Shown here: positions 42,007 to 51,049 of the stretch, one piece after another
How positions within the stretch are numbered: the stretch's first letter is position 1
How the letters are laid out: each line of letters begins with the position of its first letter
DNA from: Klebsiella terrigena
GTDB taxonomy: Bacteria; Pseudomonadota; Gammaproteobacteria; Enterobacterales; Enterobacteriaceae
Assembly: GCF_006539725.1 (NCBI RefSeq)
Contig: NZ_BJNO01000004.1
Location: 186,001 to 250,000, forward strand
Direction: 5' to 3'
DNA length: 64,000 bases
Program-made: the position numbers and the translations under genes
Notes under the pieces: model-generated
Database searches by the model: none
The model's input: the letters and a program-made list of their open reading frames with translations, nothing else
Told to the model about the DNA's origin: nothing

Positions 42007-42321
42007 TTAACGACGGGCGGTAAAATGGCCGTCTAATAATTGACGCAGGGCATCCGACTGCTTACCAAAAATAGCATGCACCTGCTGCCCAAGAATAATA
42101 ACGCCCAACGCCCCCTGCTGCTGTAAAGCCTGAGAGTCAACAACCGCCAGATTATTTACCGTGACCCGCAGGCGGGTAATACAGGCGTCAACGTTAACAA
42201 TATTCTCCTCGCCGCCAAAGGCGGAAATGAGGGACTGAACCTGCTGTTTTTCCACATCGCTTAGCGGAACCGTCGGGCGGGGCTGGGAGAAATAGTGCAG
42301 GAAGGATTTTAAACTCACCAT
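42007..42321 (-). CDS. stand-alone PTS EIIB-like domain protein (glucose family)
   Basis: This 104-residue protein matches the EIIB domain of glucose-family PTS permeases: a variable N-terminus, then GGEENIVNVDACITRLRVTV with the phosphoryl-accepting Cys47. VDSQALQQQGALGVIILGQQ and VHAIFGKQSDALRQLL follow. No EIIC or EIIA is nearby. It lies downstream of the gan operon but behind a strong terminator. It could donate or accept phosphate for another permease, or link PTS state to gan expression. The function is not established. The ATG at 42321 is preceded by GGAG. Confidence 0.8.
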   Translation of the reverse strand: MVSLKSFLHYFSQPRPTVPLSDVEKQQVQSLISAFGGEENIVNVDACITRLRVTVNNLAVVDSQALQQQGALGVIILGQQVHAIFGKQSDALRQLLDGHFTARR

Positions 42322-42345
42322 AATACGCTCCAGATGATAACAGAT

Positions 42346-42373
42346 AAAAAAAAGCCTGCTCGCGAGAGCAGGC
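42346..42373 (-). terminator. rho-independent terminator after the GH42 gene
   Basis: GCCTGCT-CGCGAG-AGCAGGC (42354-42373), read on the minus strand, is followed by eight T. It lies 15 bases past the GH42 stop and ends the ganEFGAB operon before the EIIB gene. Confidence 0.92.
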
Positions 42374-42388
42374 ATGAGCAGAGAGGAA

Positions 42389-44446
42389 TTACGCTTTGCG
42401 GCTGAGGATGCGGCAATCCCAGGCGCTCAGGCTCAGAGGCGCATCAGCCGCGGCGCCGGAGAGGCAGTCGCGATAGCCCTGCGGGAGCGTCACGCTATGC
42501 TGCTGGGCGCTGTAGTTTTGCAGGAACACAAAGGTCGTTTCGCCGTCGGTACGCGCCGTTGCCACGACGCCCGGCGGCAAATCAGCATCGACGGCCCGCG
42601 GCAGCGCCAGCTCTTTGCTTATCGAGGCGAAGAAATCGCGCTGGAAGGCCAGGTCGTTGCGCGACGCCACGTGCCAGGCCTTGCCTTTGCCAAAGCGGTT
42701 AACGGTCACCGCCGGCCGCCCGGCGTAGAAATCATCCCGATAGGTCGCCAGCGGCTGCGCGCCCTCAGCGTGGATCAGCTCGCAGAGGTGGCGCACCTGA
42801 TAAGGGCCCTGCAGGCCGCTCTCATTGCCCGCCAGCCCCTGAACCAGATTACGTTCGCCGTCATTCAGGCAGTCAATCTCCTCCGCCCAAATTCCCAGCA
42901 GGTTGCGCAGCGGGCCCGGGAAGCCGCCGAGGTGGCAAAGATCGCTCTCGTTTACAATCCCGGTCCAGTAGGTGGTCACCAGATGACCGCCGCCGGCAAC
43001 GAACGCTTCGGCGCGCTCGGCAAAGCCGTCGCGAACCATATAGAGCATCGGCGCAATCACCAGCCGATAGGGGCTTAAATCGACATCGGCATCGATGATA
43101 TCCACCGCAATGCCCTGCTCCCAGAACGGGCGGTAGTGCTCGTTAACGGTATTTTCATACTCCATACCCATATTGCGCGGCCCCTGGGCATCGTCCAACG
43201 CCCAGCGGTTTTGCTGATCGAAAACGATCGCCACTTTGGCATCGGTGCTACAGCCCACCACCTCCGGCAGCTGGCTCAGCATCTCACCCAGCCGTGTCAC
43301 TTCCCGGCCGACGCGGGTATCAAGGTGCCCGACGTGATCGATAATTGCGCCGTGGAATTTCTCCACCGAACCCCGGCTCTTGCGCCACTGGAAGTACTGC
43401 ACCGAATCCGCGCCGTGGGCCACCGCCTGCAGGGAGGAGAGAATGTGCATGCCCGGCTTTTTCAGCTTGCTGGTCGGCTGCCAGTTGGTTGCGCTCGGCG
43501 TCGATTCCATCAGCACAAACGGCTTACCGCCCTTCAGGCTACGCATCATGTCGTGATACATCGCGGTGTAGCAGGCCAGCGTCGTCTCATCCTTGTCGCG
43601 ATGCCACATCGGGTAGCTATCCCAGGAGATGAAATCGAGGTTTTTTGCCAGCTGCCAGTAGTCGTAATCGTAGAAATATTCCATAAAGTTTGTGGTCACC
43701 GGCAGGTCGGCATTTGCCGCTTTCAGCGGGGCAACTTCATGGCGACAAAAATCGCTAACCTGCGCGGTGTTAAAGCGATGCCAGTCGAGGTTGAGGCCGT
43801 GGATGGAGACCTCCCCCTGCGGGGACGGAGATTCAATCTGCGACCAGTCGCTATAGGTGTGGCTCCAGAAGGTGCTCCACCAGGCATGGTTGAGATTATC
43901 CAGCGTCTCATAGCGCGCCTTCAGCCAGTCGCGGAAGCGCTCCTGGCAGATATCGCAGTGGCACTCGCCGCCGTATTCGTTGGAGATATGCCAGCCCAGC
44001 ACCGCCGGATGCCGTGAATAGCGCTCCGCCAGCAGGCTGTTTATTTTGCCGGTCTTTTCCCGGTATACCGGCGAGCTCATGCAGTGGTTGTGCCGCCCGC
44101 CGTGCAGCGCCGGCACGCGGTCGCGCCCGACGCGCAGCACCTGCGGATAGGCCTGCGACATCCAGGCCGGTCGCGCCCCGCTCGGGGTGGCAAGAAATAC
44201 GTGAATGCCGGCGGCATAGAGCTTATCCAGAATGCTATCCAGCCAGCCAAACTCAAATACGCCTTCCCGAGGTTCAAGTTTGGCCCAGCTGAAAATACCC
44301 ACCGACATCACGTTGCAGTTTGCCTGCTGCATCATGGCAATATCCTGGTCGATAATATCGGGATAGTTTTCCCACTGTTCCGGGTTGTAGTCCGCACCAT
44401 GCAATAGCGCATTAACCTTCGGACTCAAAGGCGCAAATTTTTTCAT
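42389..44446 (-). CDS. ganB: GH42 beta-galactosidase
   Basis: This 685-residue GH42 enzyme has no signal peptide, so it acts in the cytoplasm, releasing galactose from imported galacto-oligosaccharides. The acid/base Glu157 is in GWHISNEYGG and the nucleophile Glu314 in VLMESTPS. A GH42 zinc cluster is visible (Cys122, Cys162, Cys164, Cys167). The ATG at 44446 (MKKFAPLSPK) is preferred because AGGA is well spaced. It is the last gene of the operon. The symbol follows Dickeya naming; in Bacillus the GH42 gene is called ganA. Confidence 0.92.
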   Translation of the reverse strand: MKKFAPLSPKVNALLHGADYNPEQWENYPDIIDQDIAMMQQANCNVMSVGIFSWAKLEPREGVFEFGWLDSILDKLYAAGIHVFLATPSGARPAWMSQAYPQVLRVGRDRVPALHGGRHNHCMSSPVYREKTGKINSLLAERYSRHPAVLGWHISNEYGGECHCDICQERFRDWLKARYETLDNLNHAWWSTFWSHTYSDWSQIESPSPQGEVSIHGLNLDWHRFNTAQVSDFCRHEVAPLKAANADLPVTTNFMEYFYDYDYWQLAKNLDFISWDSYPMWHRDKDETTLACYTAMYHDMMRSLKGGKPFVLMESTPSATNWQPTSKLKKPGMHILSSLQAVAHGADSVQYFQWRKSRGSVEKFHGAIIDHVGHLDTRVGREVTRLGEMLSQLPEVVGCSTDAKVAIVFDQQNRWALDDAQGPRNMGMEYENTVNEHYRPFWEQGIAVDIIDADVDLSPYRLVIAPMLYMVRDGFAERAEAFVAGGGHLVTTYWTGIVNESDLCHLGGFPGPLRNLLGIWAEEIDCLNDGERNLVQGLAGNESGLQGPYQVRHLCELIHAEGAQPLATYRDDFYAGRPAVTVNRFGKGKAWHVASRNDLAFQRDFFASISKELALPRAVDADLPPGVVATARTDGETTFVFLQNYSAQQHSVTLPQGYRDCLSGAAADAPLSLSAWDCRILSRKA

Positions 44447-44577
44447 AATAAACATCCTGAAGTTTAACATTCATATATTCCCTGAATAATTTGAGCGTCG
44501 GCCGACGGGCAATTAAGCCCATGTCGGGGTAGCCAAATGCCGCCGGCGTCTGCGAAGCTCAATACGTCTCGGGGATA

Positions 44578-45780
44578 TTAATTAAAGACTTTTATCGACG
44601 GTAATACTTTTCCATGGCAATCAAACAGCGCCTGGTTTTCGCGGGCATTTCCTTGCTTCCACTCATCATGGATATATTTCATTCCCGCCGGCGTGGCCCA
44701 GGTATTTCCCGGCACGGCAATCCATGTGGGCTCCCAATAAAATATGCCCTTGCCGCGATGGTCAGGAACATCGGCAACGGCCTGCATTAAATCGTGAACG
44801 TAATTATATTGTCCCTGCACCGTTGCCGGATAGCCGCCGTCTTTTTCCTCTTTGGCCTGGAAACTATTTTCGGCATTGTCGCAATTCTCCAGGGTATAGG
44901 CGTAAGCGGCCTCCACCACGATAACGTCTTTGTTATAGCGCCTGCTGATATCGTCCATATTGGCCTTCAGCGCGCTAATCGGGCCATTCCAGTAGGTGTA
45001 CATCGACAGGCCAATGATGTCGTACGGCACGTTGCGCTTGCTGATTTCATCAAACCACCAGCGGAAGGTATCGTTTTTAGTGCCTTCAGCCAGATGGAGC
45101 ATGATTTTGACCTGCTCGCCGCCCTTCAGGTTCTCCTTCAGGCCATCGATGGCGGCGTTCAGCAGGCCGGCCAGGCGGTCAAACTCGCCGCCGCCCTGCC
45201 CCCAGCTTTTGCCTTCCGGCCACAGCATGCCGCCGTTAATTTCATTGCCAATCTGCACCATATCCGGCAGCACGCCCTCCTGCTTAAAGCGGGCGATGGT
45301 ATCGCGGGTATAGTCGTGGATAGTGGTTTTCAGCTGCGGATAATCCATCTTCTCCCAGGCTTTTGGCTTGAACTGCTTGCCCGGGTCGGTCCAGAAATCG
45401 CTGTAGTGGAAGTCGAGCAGCAGCTTCATGCCCTGCGCTTTTGCCCGCTTAGCCAGCGCCAGCGTTGCCGCCAGATCGTTATCGCCGCCGCCGTAGGCCT
45501 GGCCCTGCGCATCTTTCGGATCAACCCACAGGCGCAGGCGCACGTAGTTAACGCCGTCAGCCTTGAGGATCGCGATGGGGTCCTGCAGCTGGTTGCTGTG
45601 GTTATAAAACTTTGCCCGGTGCTTTTCGGCATCCAGCAGGGTGGAAATATCCGCGCCTTTGATAAAGTCGGCGGGCATATTGTTAAAAGAGCGCGTTTGC
45701 AGCGTATCGGCAGCATGCAAACTGGCGGAAAAACTGCATGCCAGACAAACAGCAAGCAGCGCGGGTGTTAATCTTTTCAT
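44578..45780 (-). CDS. ganA: GH53 endo-beta-1,4-galactanase, secreted
   Basis: This 400-residue enzyme has a signal peptide (MKRLTPALLAVCLACSFSAS, cleavage near LHA-ADTL) and the GH53 catalytic residues: acid/base Glu180 (QIGNEING) and nucleophile Glu290 (VVEAAYAYTLE). It cuts beta-1,4-galactan, a pectin side chain, in the periplasm or outside. It starts four bases after the ganG stop, so it is co-transcribed with the importer; a 131-base gap separates it from the GH42 gene. In Bacillus naming this would be ganB. Confidence 0.92.
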   Translation of the reverse strand: MKRLTPALLAVCLACSFSASLHAADTLQTRSFNNMPADFIKGADISTLLDAEKHRAKFYNHSNQLQDPIAILKADGVNYVRLRLWVDPKDAQGQAYGGGDNDLAATLALAKRAKAQGMKLLLDFHYSDFWTDPGKQFKPKAWEKMDYPQLKTTIHDYTRDTIARFKQEGVLPDMVQIGNEINGGMLWPEGKSWGQGGGEFDRLAGLLNAAIDGLKENLKGGEQVKIMLHLAEGTKNDTFRWWFDEISKRNVPYDIIGLSMYTYWNGPISALKANMDDISRRYNKDVIVVEAAYAYTLENCDNAENSFQAKEEKDGGYPATVQGQYNYVHDLMQAVADVPDHRGKGIFYWEPTWIAVPGNTWATPAGMKYIHDEWKQGNARENQALFDCHGKVLPSIKVFN

Positions 45781-45784
45781 GGGG

Positions 45785-46636
45785 TTATCCTTTTGTACTG
45801 CCAGAGGTCAGGCCGGAAACAAAGTATTTTTGTAATGCCAGATAGAGAATCGCTACCGGTACCGCAATCAGCACCGCGCCCGCCGCATAGGTGGTGTAGC
45901 TGGCGCCCATTTTCTGCGCCACCAGGTTATACAGGCCGATCGGCAGCGTGTATTTGTCCGGCGTGCGCAGGATAGTGCTCGATAAAATGAAGTCCCCCAG
46001 CGGGCCGGTGAACGAAAACAGCGCGACCACCGCCAGAATCGGCTTCGACAACGGCATGATGATTTCGAAAAAGATCCGCAGGCTGCTGGCGCCGTCCATG
46101 CGCGCCGACTCGTCCAGATCTTTGGGGATCGCGTCGAGGTAGCCCTTCATCAGCCAGGTGTTCATCGGGATCATGCCGCCAACGTAGATCAGTACCAGCG
46201 CCAGATGGCTGTTGATCAGGCCCAGCAGCTGCGAGAGGACAAAGATCGCAATCAGCGCCGAAAACTGGGGGATCATCTGCAGCAGCAGAAACAGCATTAG
46301 CCCGTTCTGCCGCCCTTTAAAACGAAAGCGGGAGAAGGCGTAGGCGGTGAAGCTGACGCTGATAAGGGTCAGCGCCATGGTCATGAAGCTTATCTTCATC
46401 GAGTTCCAGTACCAGGTCAGATAGTTCACGTTACCGTTGAACAGATCGGCGTAGTGCTGGAAGGAGAGATTCTCCGGAATAATCGAGGTGCTGAGCAGGC
46501 TGTTGCCGGCGTTCAGCGACGCCCCAACCGTCCAGACCAGCGGATAGATGATGATCGCCGACACCGCGGCGATAACCAGCCAGGTGAGCGACAGGCGAAT
46601 CCACTTTTCGCGTTTAATACTGGGTGATTTAGCCAT
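45785..46636 (-). CDS. ganG: GanG, MalG-type sugar ABC permease
   Basis: This 283-residue permease has six predicted helices. The EAA-type loop reads LDAIPKDLDESARMDGASSL, followed by RIFFEIIMPLSKPILAVVAL, which contacts the ATPase. The C-terminus ends YFVSGLTSGSTKG, typical of the MalG group. It pairs with GanF to import galacto-oligosaccharides delivered by GanE. I chose the ATG at 46636 (MAKSPSIKREK), 10 bases after the ganF stop; a much longer upstream reading overlaps ganF. Confidence 0.92.
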   Translation of the reverse strand: MAKSPSIKREKWIRLSLTWLVIAAVSAIIIYPLVWTVGASLNAGNSLLSTSIIPENLSFQHYADLFNGNVNYLTWYWNSMKISFMTMALTLISVSFTAYAFSRFRFKGRQNGLMLFLLLQMIPQFSALIAIFVLSQLLGLINSHLALVLIYVGGMIPMNTWLMKGYLDAIPKDLDESARMDGASSLRIFFEIIMPLSKPILAVVALFSFTGPLGDFILSSTILRTPDKYTLPIGLYNLVAQKMGASYTTYAAGAVLIAVPVAILYLALQKYFVSGLTSGSTKG

Positions 46637-46646
46637 GTTGCTTCCC

Positions 46647-47954
46647 TTACGCCATCTCGTCATTTTTAAAGGATTTAGTGGCGCGGAACTGCCACAGCGC
46701 CAGGCCGACGACAAAAATCGACAGCAGGATGGTAATGGTCGCCGCAATGGCATATTGCGAAGACGACATCGTCAGCTTGTAGATCCACGACACCAGGATA
46801 TCCGTCCCGCCGGCGTTCGACCCCGCCACCGCAGGCCCGCCGTTGTTGAACAGGTAAATGATGTTGAAGTTGTTAAAGTTGAAGGTGTACTGGGTGATGA
46901 TGATCGGCGCAATCGAGTACAGCACCAGCGGCAGCGTAATCGTCCGCAGACGGGTCCAGGCGCTGGCACCATCCATCGTTGCCGCCTCATACAGATCGTC
47001 GGGGATCGCCTGCAGCACGCCGGTGGTCATGGCGAATACGAACGGGAAGCCCAGCCAGGTCTGCATCATTATCAGCGCGGTTTTCGTCCAGAACGGATCG
47101 GTCAGCCACGCCTTCGGGCTGATGCCAAAGAAGGAGAGGATCGCGTTGTTAATCACCCCAAACGAGTCGTTAAACATTCCCGCAAACACCAGAATGGTGA
47201 CGAAGCCCGGCACCGCCCACGGCAGAATGAAAATGGTGCGGATCATCGGCTTAAAGCGCAGGTCTTTCTGGTTGACGAGGATCGCCAGCAGAACGCCAAC
47301 GGTACACTGCAGGGTGGTCGCCAGCAGGGTCCAGACCACCGTCCACTGCAGGACGTCAAAGAACGTCGAGCGCCAGATAGAGAGGGTAAAGATATTAATA
47401 AAGTTCTTTAATCCCACCCAATCCACCAGCTTCGCCGGCGGCGTGTGGTAGAGGTTGTAGTTGGTAAACGCAATCGCGAAACCGAACAAAATCGGGAAGA
47501 TCACGACAAACACCAGCAGAATAAAGCCGGGGGTAATCATCAGATACGGGAAGCCGTCTTTGAGCAGCATCTGGTACTGTTTGCGCACGCTGTTGAGCGC
47601 CACGCCCTCATCGCGCTTTTTGCCGTTGACCCAGGCGTCGCGCAGCGAGAGAAAGTAAACCAGCACGCCGAAAGCGACGATCAGCACGCTGATTATCCCC
47701 TCCGCCAGCAGGAAAATAGAATTGTCTCGCGGCACCTCTTCACCGAGGGTGTACAGTCCCCACAGCCCCTGATGCAGGAAGTCGTAGAAAACGCTCATAA
47801 AACTGCTCAGCAGCACGAGGAAAACCAGCCCCTTCAGCCACTGACGATGATAAAACTGGCCAAAACCCGGCACCACAGCCAGCAGCAGGCCGCACCACGC
47901 ATGGCGTCCCGCACCGCGCGCTGCGGCAATATTTTCGCTGGGATTGATAATCAC
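46647..47954 (-). CDS. ganF: GanF, MalF-type sugar ABC permease
   Basis: This 435-residue permease has eight predicted helices: an N-terminal pair characteristic of long MalF-type subunits, then the core with the EAA loop (IPDDLYEAATMDGASAWTRL). The start codon is GTG at 47954, supported by AAGGAG nine bases upstream and the N-terminus MIINPSENIAAARG. It forms the channel with GanG. A stem-loop lies in the 134-base gap after ganE. Confidence 0.92.
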   Translation of the reverse strand: MIINPSENIAAARGAGRHAWCGLLLAVVPGFGQFYHRQWLKGLVFLVLLSSFMSVFYDFLHQGLWGLYTLGEEVPRDNSIFLLAEGIISVLIVAFGVLVYFLSLRDAWVNGKKRDEGVALNSVRKQYQMLLKDGFPYLMITPGFILLVFVVIFPILFGFAIAFTNYNLYHTPPAKLVDWVGLKNFINIFTLSIWRSTFFDVLQWTVVWTLLATTLQCTVGVLLAILVNQKDLRFKPMIRTIFILPWAVPGFVTILVFAGMFNDSFGVINNAILSFFGISPKAWLTDPFWTKTALIMMQTWLGFPFVFAMTTGVLQAIPDDLYEAATMDGASAWTRLRTITLPLVLYSIAPIIITQYTFNFNNFNIIYLFNNGGPAVAGSNAGGTDILVSWIYKLTMSSSQYAIAATITILLSIFVVGLALWQFRATKSFKNDEMA

Positions 47955-48017
47955 ACACGACTCCTTCTGAAAACGGGAGGTTTCCCGCCCGTTCTGTTAC
48001 AGCGATACCCTGGATCG

Positions 48018-48040
48018 TTCGCGCTGCGTTACAGCGCGAA
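48018..48040 (-). promoter_or_regulatory. stem-loop between ganE and ganF
   Basis: TTCGCGCTG (48018-48026) pairs with CAGCGCGAA (48032-48040). It lies after the binding-protein gene and before the permease genes, where such structures usually stabilise the upstream mRNA or attenuate downstream expression. No T-run follows. Confidence 0.5.
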
Positions 48041-48088
48041 TCAACGTCGCCAACCTACGCGTCGCCTGCAGAGTGGCGAACATCGCCA

Positions 48089-49321
48089 TTAATGGTTGCT
48101 GGCCTGCATCGCTTCAATTTGCATTTTGATCTGTTTTTCCGCGTTATCGAGCGCCGCCTGCGGCGCCTGTTTGCCGGTCAGACTCAGCTCCAGCGCGGCG
48201 TTAGCCGGCCCCCAGACCTCGCCCATCTCCGGGATCCCCGGCATCGCCGTCGCGCGTGCCGACTGCACCGCCACCGCGCTGGCCTTCTCATCATTTTTGA
48301 TTAACGGGTCGTCAATCATCGCCTTCAGCGCCGGGATTTCACCGGTAGCAACGTAGCGGGCCTTCGCGTACTGCGGCTGATTGATAAACTCAATAAACTG
48401 CTGCGCCAGCGCTTTGTCTTTGCTCCAGGTCGATACCACGTAGCCTTTCACGCCGAGGAAAGAGCTCATTGGCTTACCGTCCGGCAGCGTCGGCAGCGGT
48501 ACGACGCCGTAGTTGATCCCCGCCGCTTCGTACGGCTGGAAGGCCCACGGGCCGTTGATCACCGCCGCCGCTTTTTTCTCGGTAAACAGCGAGTCGATCG
48601 CGTTGAGGCCGTTATCGCCAAGGATCCCCGCCGGGAAGACGTTATCGCTGTAGAATTTTTTCAGGAAGGTCACCGCCTCGACGGCCCCCGGTTTATTCAA
48701 ACCGACGTCCTGCGGGTTAAAGCCGCCGTTGGCGTTTTTGCCAAAGATATAGCCGCCCATCGGGCCAATCGCCCCCCAGCTGTAGTAAATCTGGTCAAAC
48801 TTCGCCAGCAGGCCGTATTTGTTCTGCGCACGCTGCGCCTTCGAGAAGTCATACCACGCCTGCAGGCTATCCAGCGGCTTGTCGATCAGGTCTTTGTTAT
48901 AGATAAGCACCAGGGTTTCTACGGCTTTCGGCACGCCGTAGAGCACATTATCGAGGCGGAAAGCGCCGATCGATGCCGGCGTAAACGCCTCTTGTTTCGC
49001 CTGCTCCAGCTTCAGCGGCGACAGCAGCCCCTGAACCACCGCTCCGCCCAGCTGGTCGTTGGGGATAACCAGTACGTCAGGGCCAATACCCGCCGGGCCA
49101 TCGAGACGCAGCTTTTCCAGCTGCTGCGCGTAGGGCATTTCCTGCACGCTGACCTTCACGTCGTACTGTTTTTCAAAATCGCTCACCGCGGCTTTGATGC
49201 CGTCGGATTTTTTGATGTCTTCCCAGACGTTAAGCTGGCCGGCGGCCTGCGCCTGCAGGCTAACCAGCTGTCCGGCAGCCAGCGTCGTGAGGATAAGTGC
49301 GGCAAGAGTGTTCTTTTTCAT
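48089..49321 (-). CDS. ganE: GanE, periplasmic galacto-oligosaccharide-binding protein
   Basis: This 410-residue MalE-type binding protein has a signal peptide (MKKNTLAALILTTLAAGQLV, cleavage near LQAQA-AGQLNVW). Typical segments are GPDVLVIPNDQLGG, YGVPKAVETLVLIYNKDLI and INGPWAFQPYEAAGINYGV. It delivers oligosaccharides to GanFG. The ATG at 49321 gives a proper signal peptide; nine extra residues upstream do not. It is the first gene of the minus-strand gan operon and is divergent from ganK. Confidence 0.93.
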   Translation of the reverse strand: MKKNTLAALILTTLAAGQLVSLQAQAAGQLNVWEDIKKSDGIKAAVSDFEKQYDVKVSVQEMPYAQQLEKLRLDGPAGIGPDVLVIPNDQLGGAVVQGLLSPLKLEQAKQEAFTPASIGAFRLDNVLYGVPKAVETLVLIYNKDLIDKPLDSLQAWYDFSKAQRAQNKYGLLAKFDQIYYSWGAIGPMGGYIFGKNANGGFNPQDVGLNKPGAVEAVTFLKKFYSDNVFPAGILGDNGLNAIDSLFTEKKAAAVINGPWAFQPYEAAGINYGVVPLPTLPDGKPMSSFLGVKGYVVSTWSKDKALAQQFIEFINQPQYAKARYVATGEIPALKAMIDDPLIKNDEKASAVAVQSARATAMPGIPEMGEVWGPANAALELSLTGKQAPQAALDNAEKQIKMQIEAMQASNH

Positions 49322-49493
49322 TATCAACCTCATGTGAAGGTATAACAATTTATTGGTTTTTATTAAGCCATTCGACGTTTGTCGATGTTTACATCAGGCA
49401 GTTTACGGTGATTTATAACGCTAAAATCCGATTTCCGTGATTTGTTATACGCTACGCTTTGAAGGCGGATAAAACCATATGAAGCTACCAGTT

Positions 49494-49509
49494 GTGTGAT
49501 CGTGATTGC
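49494..49509 (-). promoter_or_regulatory. weak CRP-like site in the ganE-ganK intergenic region
   Basis: TGTGATCGTGATTGCA resembles TGTGA-N6-TCACA with two mismatches in the right half. It lies about midway in the 354-base divergent region and could serve ganE. Low certainty. Confidence 0.35.
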
Positions 49510-49596
49510 AGAAATGAAACATCGGTGTAGGGCGCAAAAATACTGGAAGTTATAGTCATAGCATGATTTCAGTGCTGTTGATCATCGGTCAGACGA

Positions 49597-49613
49597 GTTG
49601 TTACACGTAATAC
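49597..49613. promoter_or_regulatory. candidate GanR operator O3
   Basis: GTTGTTACACGTAATAC shares the ACGTAATACAAAA block with O2, including the bases that follow, and lies 63 bases upstream of ganK. It would let one repressor control both divergent gan units. Predicted by comparison within the window. Confidence 0.5.
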
Positions 49614-49675
49614 AAAAACCCGCTGCAACCCTAATCCCAACGGCAAATAACGACTACTAACCCCGGGGAACGTTG

Positions 49676-50785
49676 ATGTCCAATATACGACTGAGGAATG
49701 TCACCAAACGGTTTGGCAGTACCGTGACGCTGCATCAGGTTAATCTTGATATCGAAGATGGTGAATTTGCGGTTTTCGTTGGGCCTTCCGGCTGCGGAAA
49801 GTCAACCCTGCTGCGGATGATTGCCGGTCTTGAAGAGGTCAGCGATGGTGAGGTGCTGATTGGCGATGAGGTGATGAATGACGTTGTTCCCGCCCACCGC
49901 GGCGTGGCGATGGTATTCCAGTCCTATGCGCTCTATCCGCATATGACGGTCGCGGAAAACATGGGCTACGGCCTGAAGGTCAATAAGGTGCCGAAGGACG
50001 AGATTCGCCGTCAGGTTGAAATGGTGGCGAAAACCCTGCAGCTCTCGCATCTGCTGGACCGCAAGCCCAAACAGCTCTCCGGCGGCCAGCGTCAGCGCGT
50101 GGCGATCGGCCGCGCCATCGTGCGCAACCCGCGGGTGTTCATGTTCGATGAACCGCTCTCTAACCTCGACGCCGAGCTGCGCGTCGAGATGCGTCTGCAT
50201 ATCGCCAAACTGCACCATGAGCTCAAAACCACCATGGTGTATGTCACCCACGATCAGGTTGAGGCCATGACCCTTGCCGATAAGATAGTGGTGATGAACT
50301 ACGGCAAGGTTGAGCAGATGGGCTCGCCGATGTCGCTGTACTACAACCCGGTCAATAAATTCGTTGCCGGGTTTATCGGCTCGCCGAAGATGAACTTCCT
50401 GCCCGCCACGGTCACCGCCTGGCAGCCGGGCCAGCTCAGCGTGAAGATGGCGCAGGATCATCACCTGACGCTGAATGTTACCACCGCCCCGGTACGGCCC
50501 GGCGATAGCGTCACGTTAGGGATCCGCCCTGAGCATCTGTCGACCGACGTTCGCAGCGGGACGGTCGTCGGCTTCCAGTGCGAAGTCGTTGAACGACTGG
50601 GGAACAACACCTATCTGTTCGGCCAGTGCTACGGTCACGATAATGTCAAAATCCTGCTCCCCGGCGACGTCCACTTCCGGCCATGGCAGAAAATCGACGT
50701 AGCCTTCGACGATAGCTTCTGCATGGTCTTTGATGAAAATAACCTGCGCATCAGCGCCGATATTGCCGCCCCGGACGCCCACTAG
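49676..50785 (+). CDS. ganK: GanK, MalK/MsmX-type ABC transporter ATPase
   Basis: This 369-residue ATPase has Walker A GPSGCGKST (near residue 37), the Q-loop FQSYALYPHMT, signature LSGGQRQRVAIGRA and Walker B VFMFDEPLSNLDAELR. The C-terminal TOBE/regulatory domain is that of MalK-type sugar importers (GIRPEHLSTDV). It should power GanF/GanG. It is divergent from ganE with the regulatory region between. ATG at 49676 follows GGGGAACG; a TTG three bases earlier is not preferred. Confidence 0.92.
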   Translation: MSNIRLRNVTKRFGSTVTLHQVNLDIEDGEFAVFVGPSGCGKSTLLRMIAGLEEVSDGEVLIGDEVMNDVVPAHRGVAMVFQSYALYPHMTVAENMGYGLKVNKVPKDEIRRQVEMVAKTLQLSHLLDRKPKQLSGGQRQRVAIGRAIVRNPRVFMFDEPLSNLDAELRVEMRLHIAKLHHELKTTMVYVTHDQVEAMTLADKIVVMNYGKVEQMGSPMSLYYNPVNKFVAGFIGSPKMNFLPATVTAWQPGQLSVKMAQDHHLTLNVTTAPVRPGDSVTLGIRPEHLSTDVRSGTVVGFQCEVVERLGNNTYLFGQCYGHDNVKILLPGDVHFRPWQKIDVAFDDSFCMVFDENNLRISADIAAPDAH

Positions 50786-50925
50786 TCCTTCATGATGCGC
50801 AACATCTCGCTGTCACGATCGGCGATTAAGCTGTTACCGGATGCCGAACGCTAACGCGAAAGGCATTCCGGCCCTCGTTTTCTCCGCGCGCTCAACGCCT
50901 TGAACGCAGCGGATCGTCCATCTTA

Positions 50926-50963
50926 GCCCGAACAGGCGACATCTGCCGGTTCGGGCATTTTTT
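50926..50963 (+). terminator. rho-independent terminator after ganK
   Basis: GCCCGAAC pairs with GGTTCGGGC (50926-50956, with an internal bulge), followed by ATTTTTT. It lies about 140 bases after the ganK stop. The rest of the 264-base gap shows nothing else recognisable apart from the pdeB promoter region. Confidence 0.8.
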
Positions 50964-51049
50964 ACATCCAATAATAATTCACCGGCACCGCGACCTTTTT
51001 CCGCTATCGGGTATACTCATCGAACCCCCTCTGACATAAGGATATTCTC

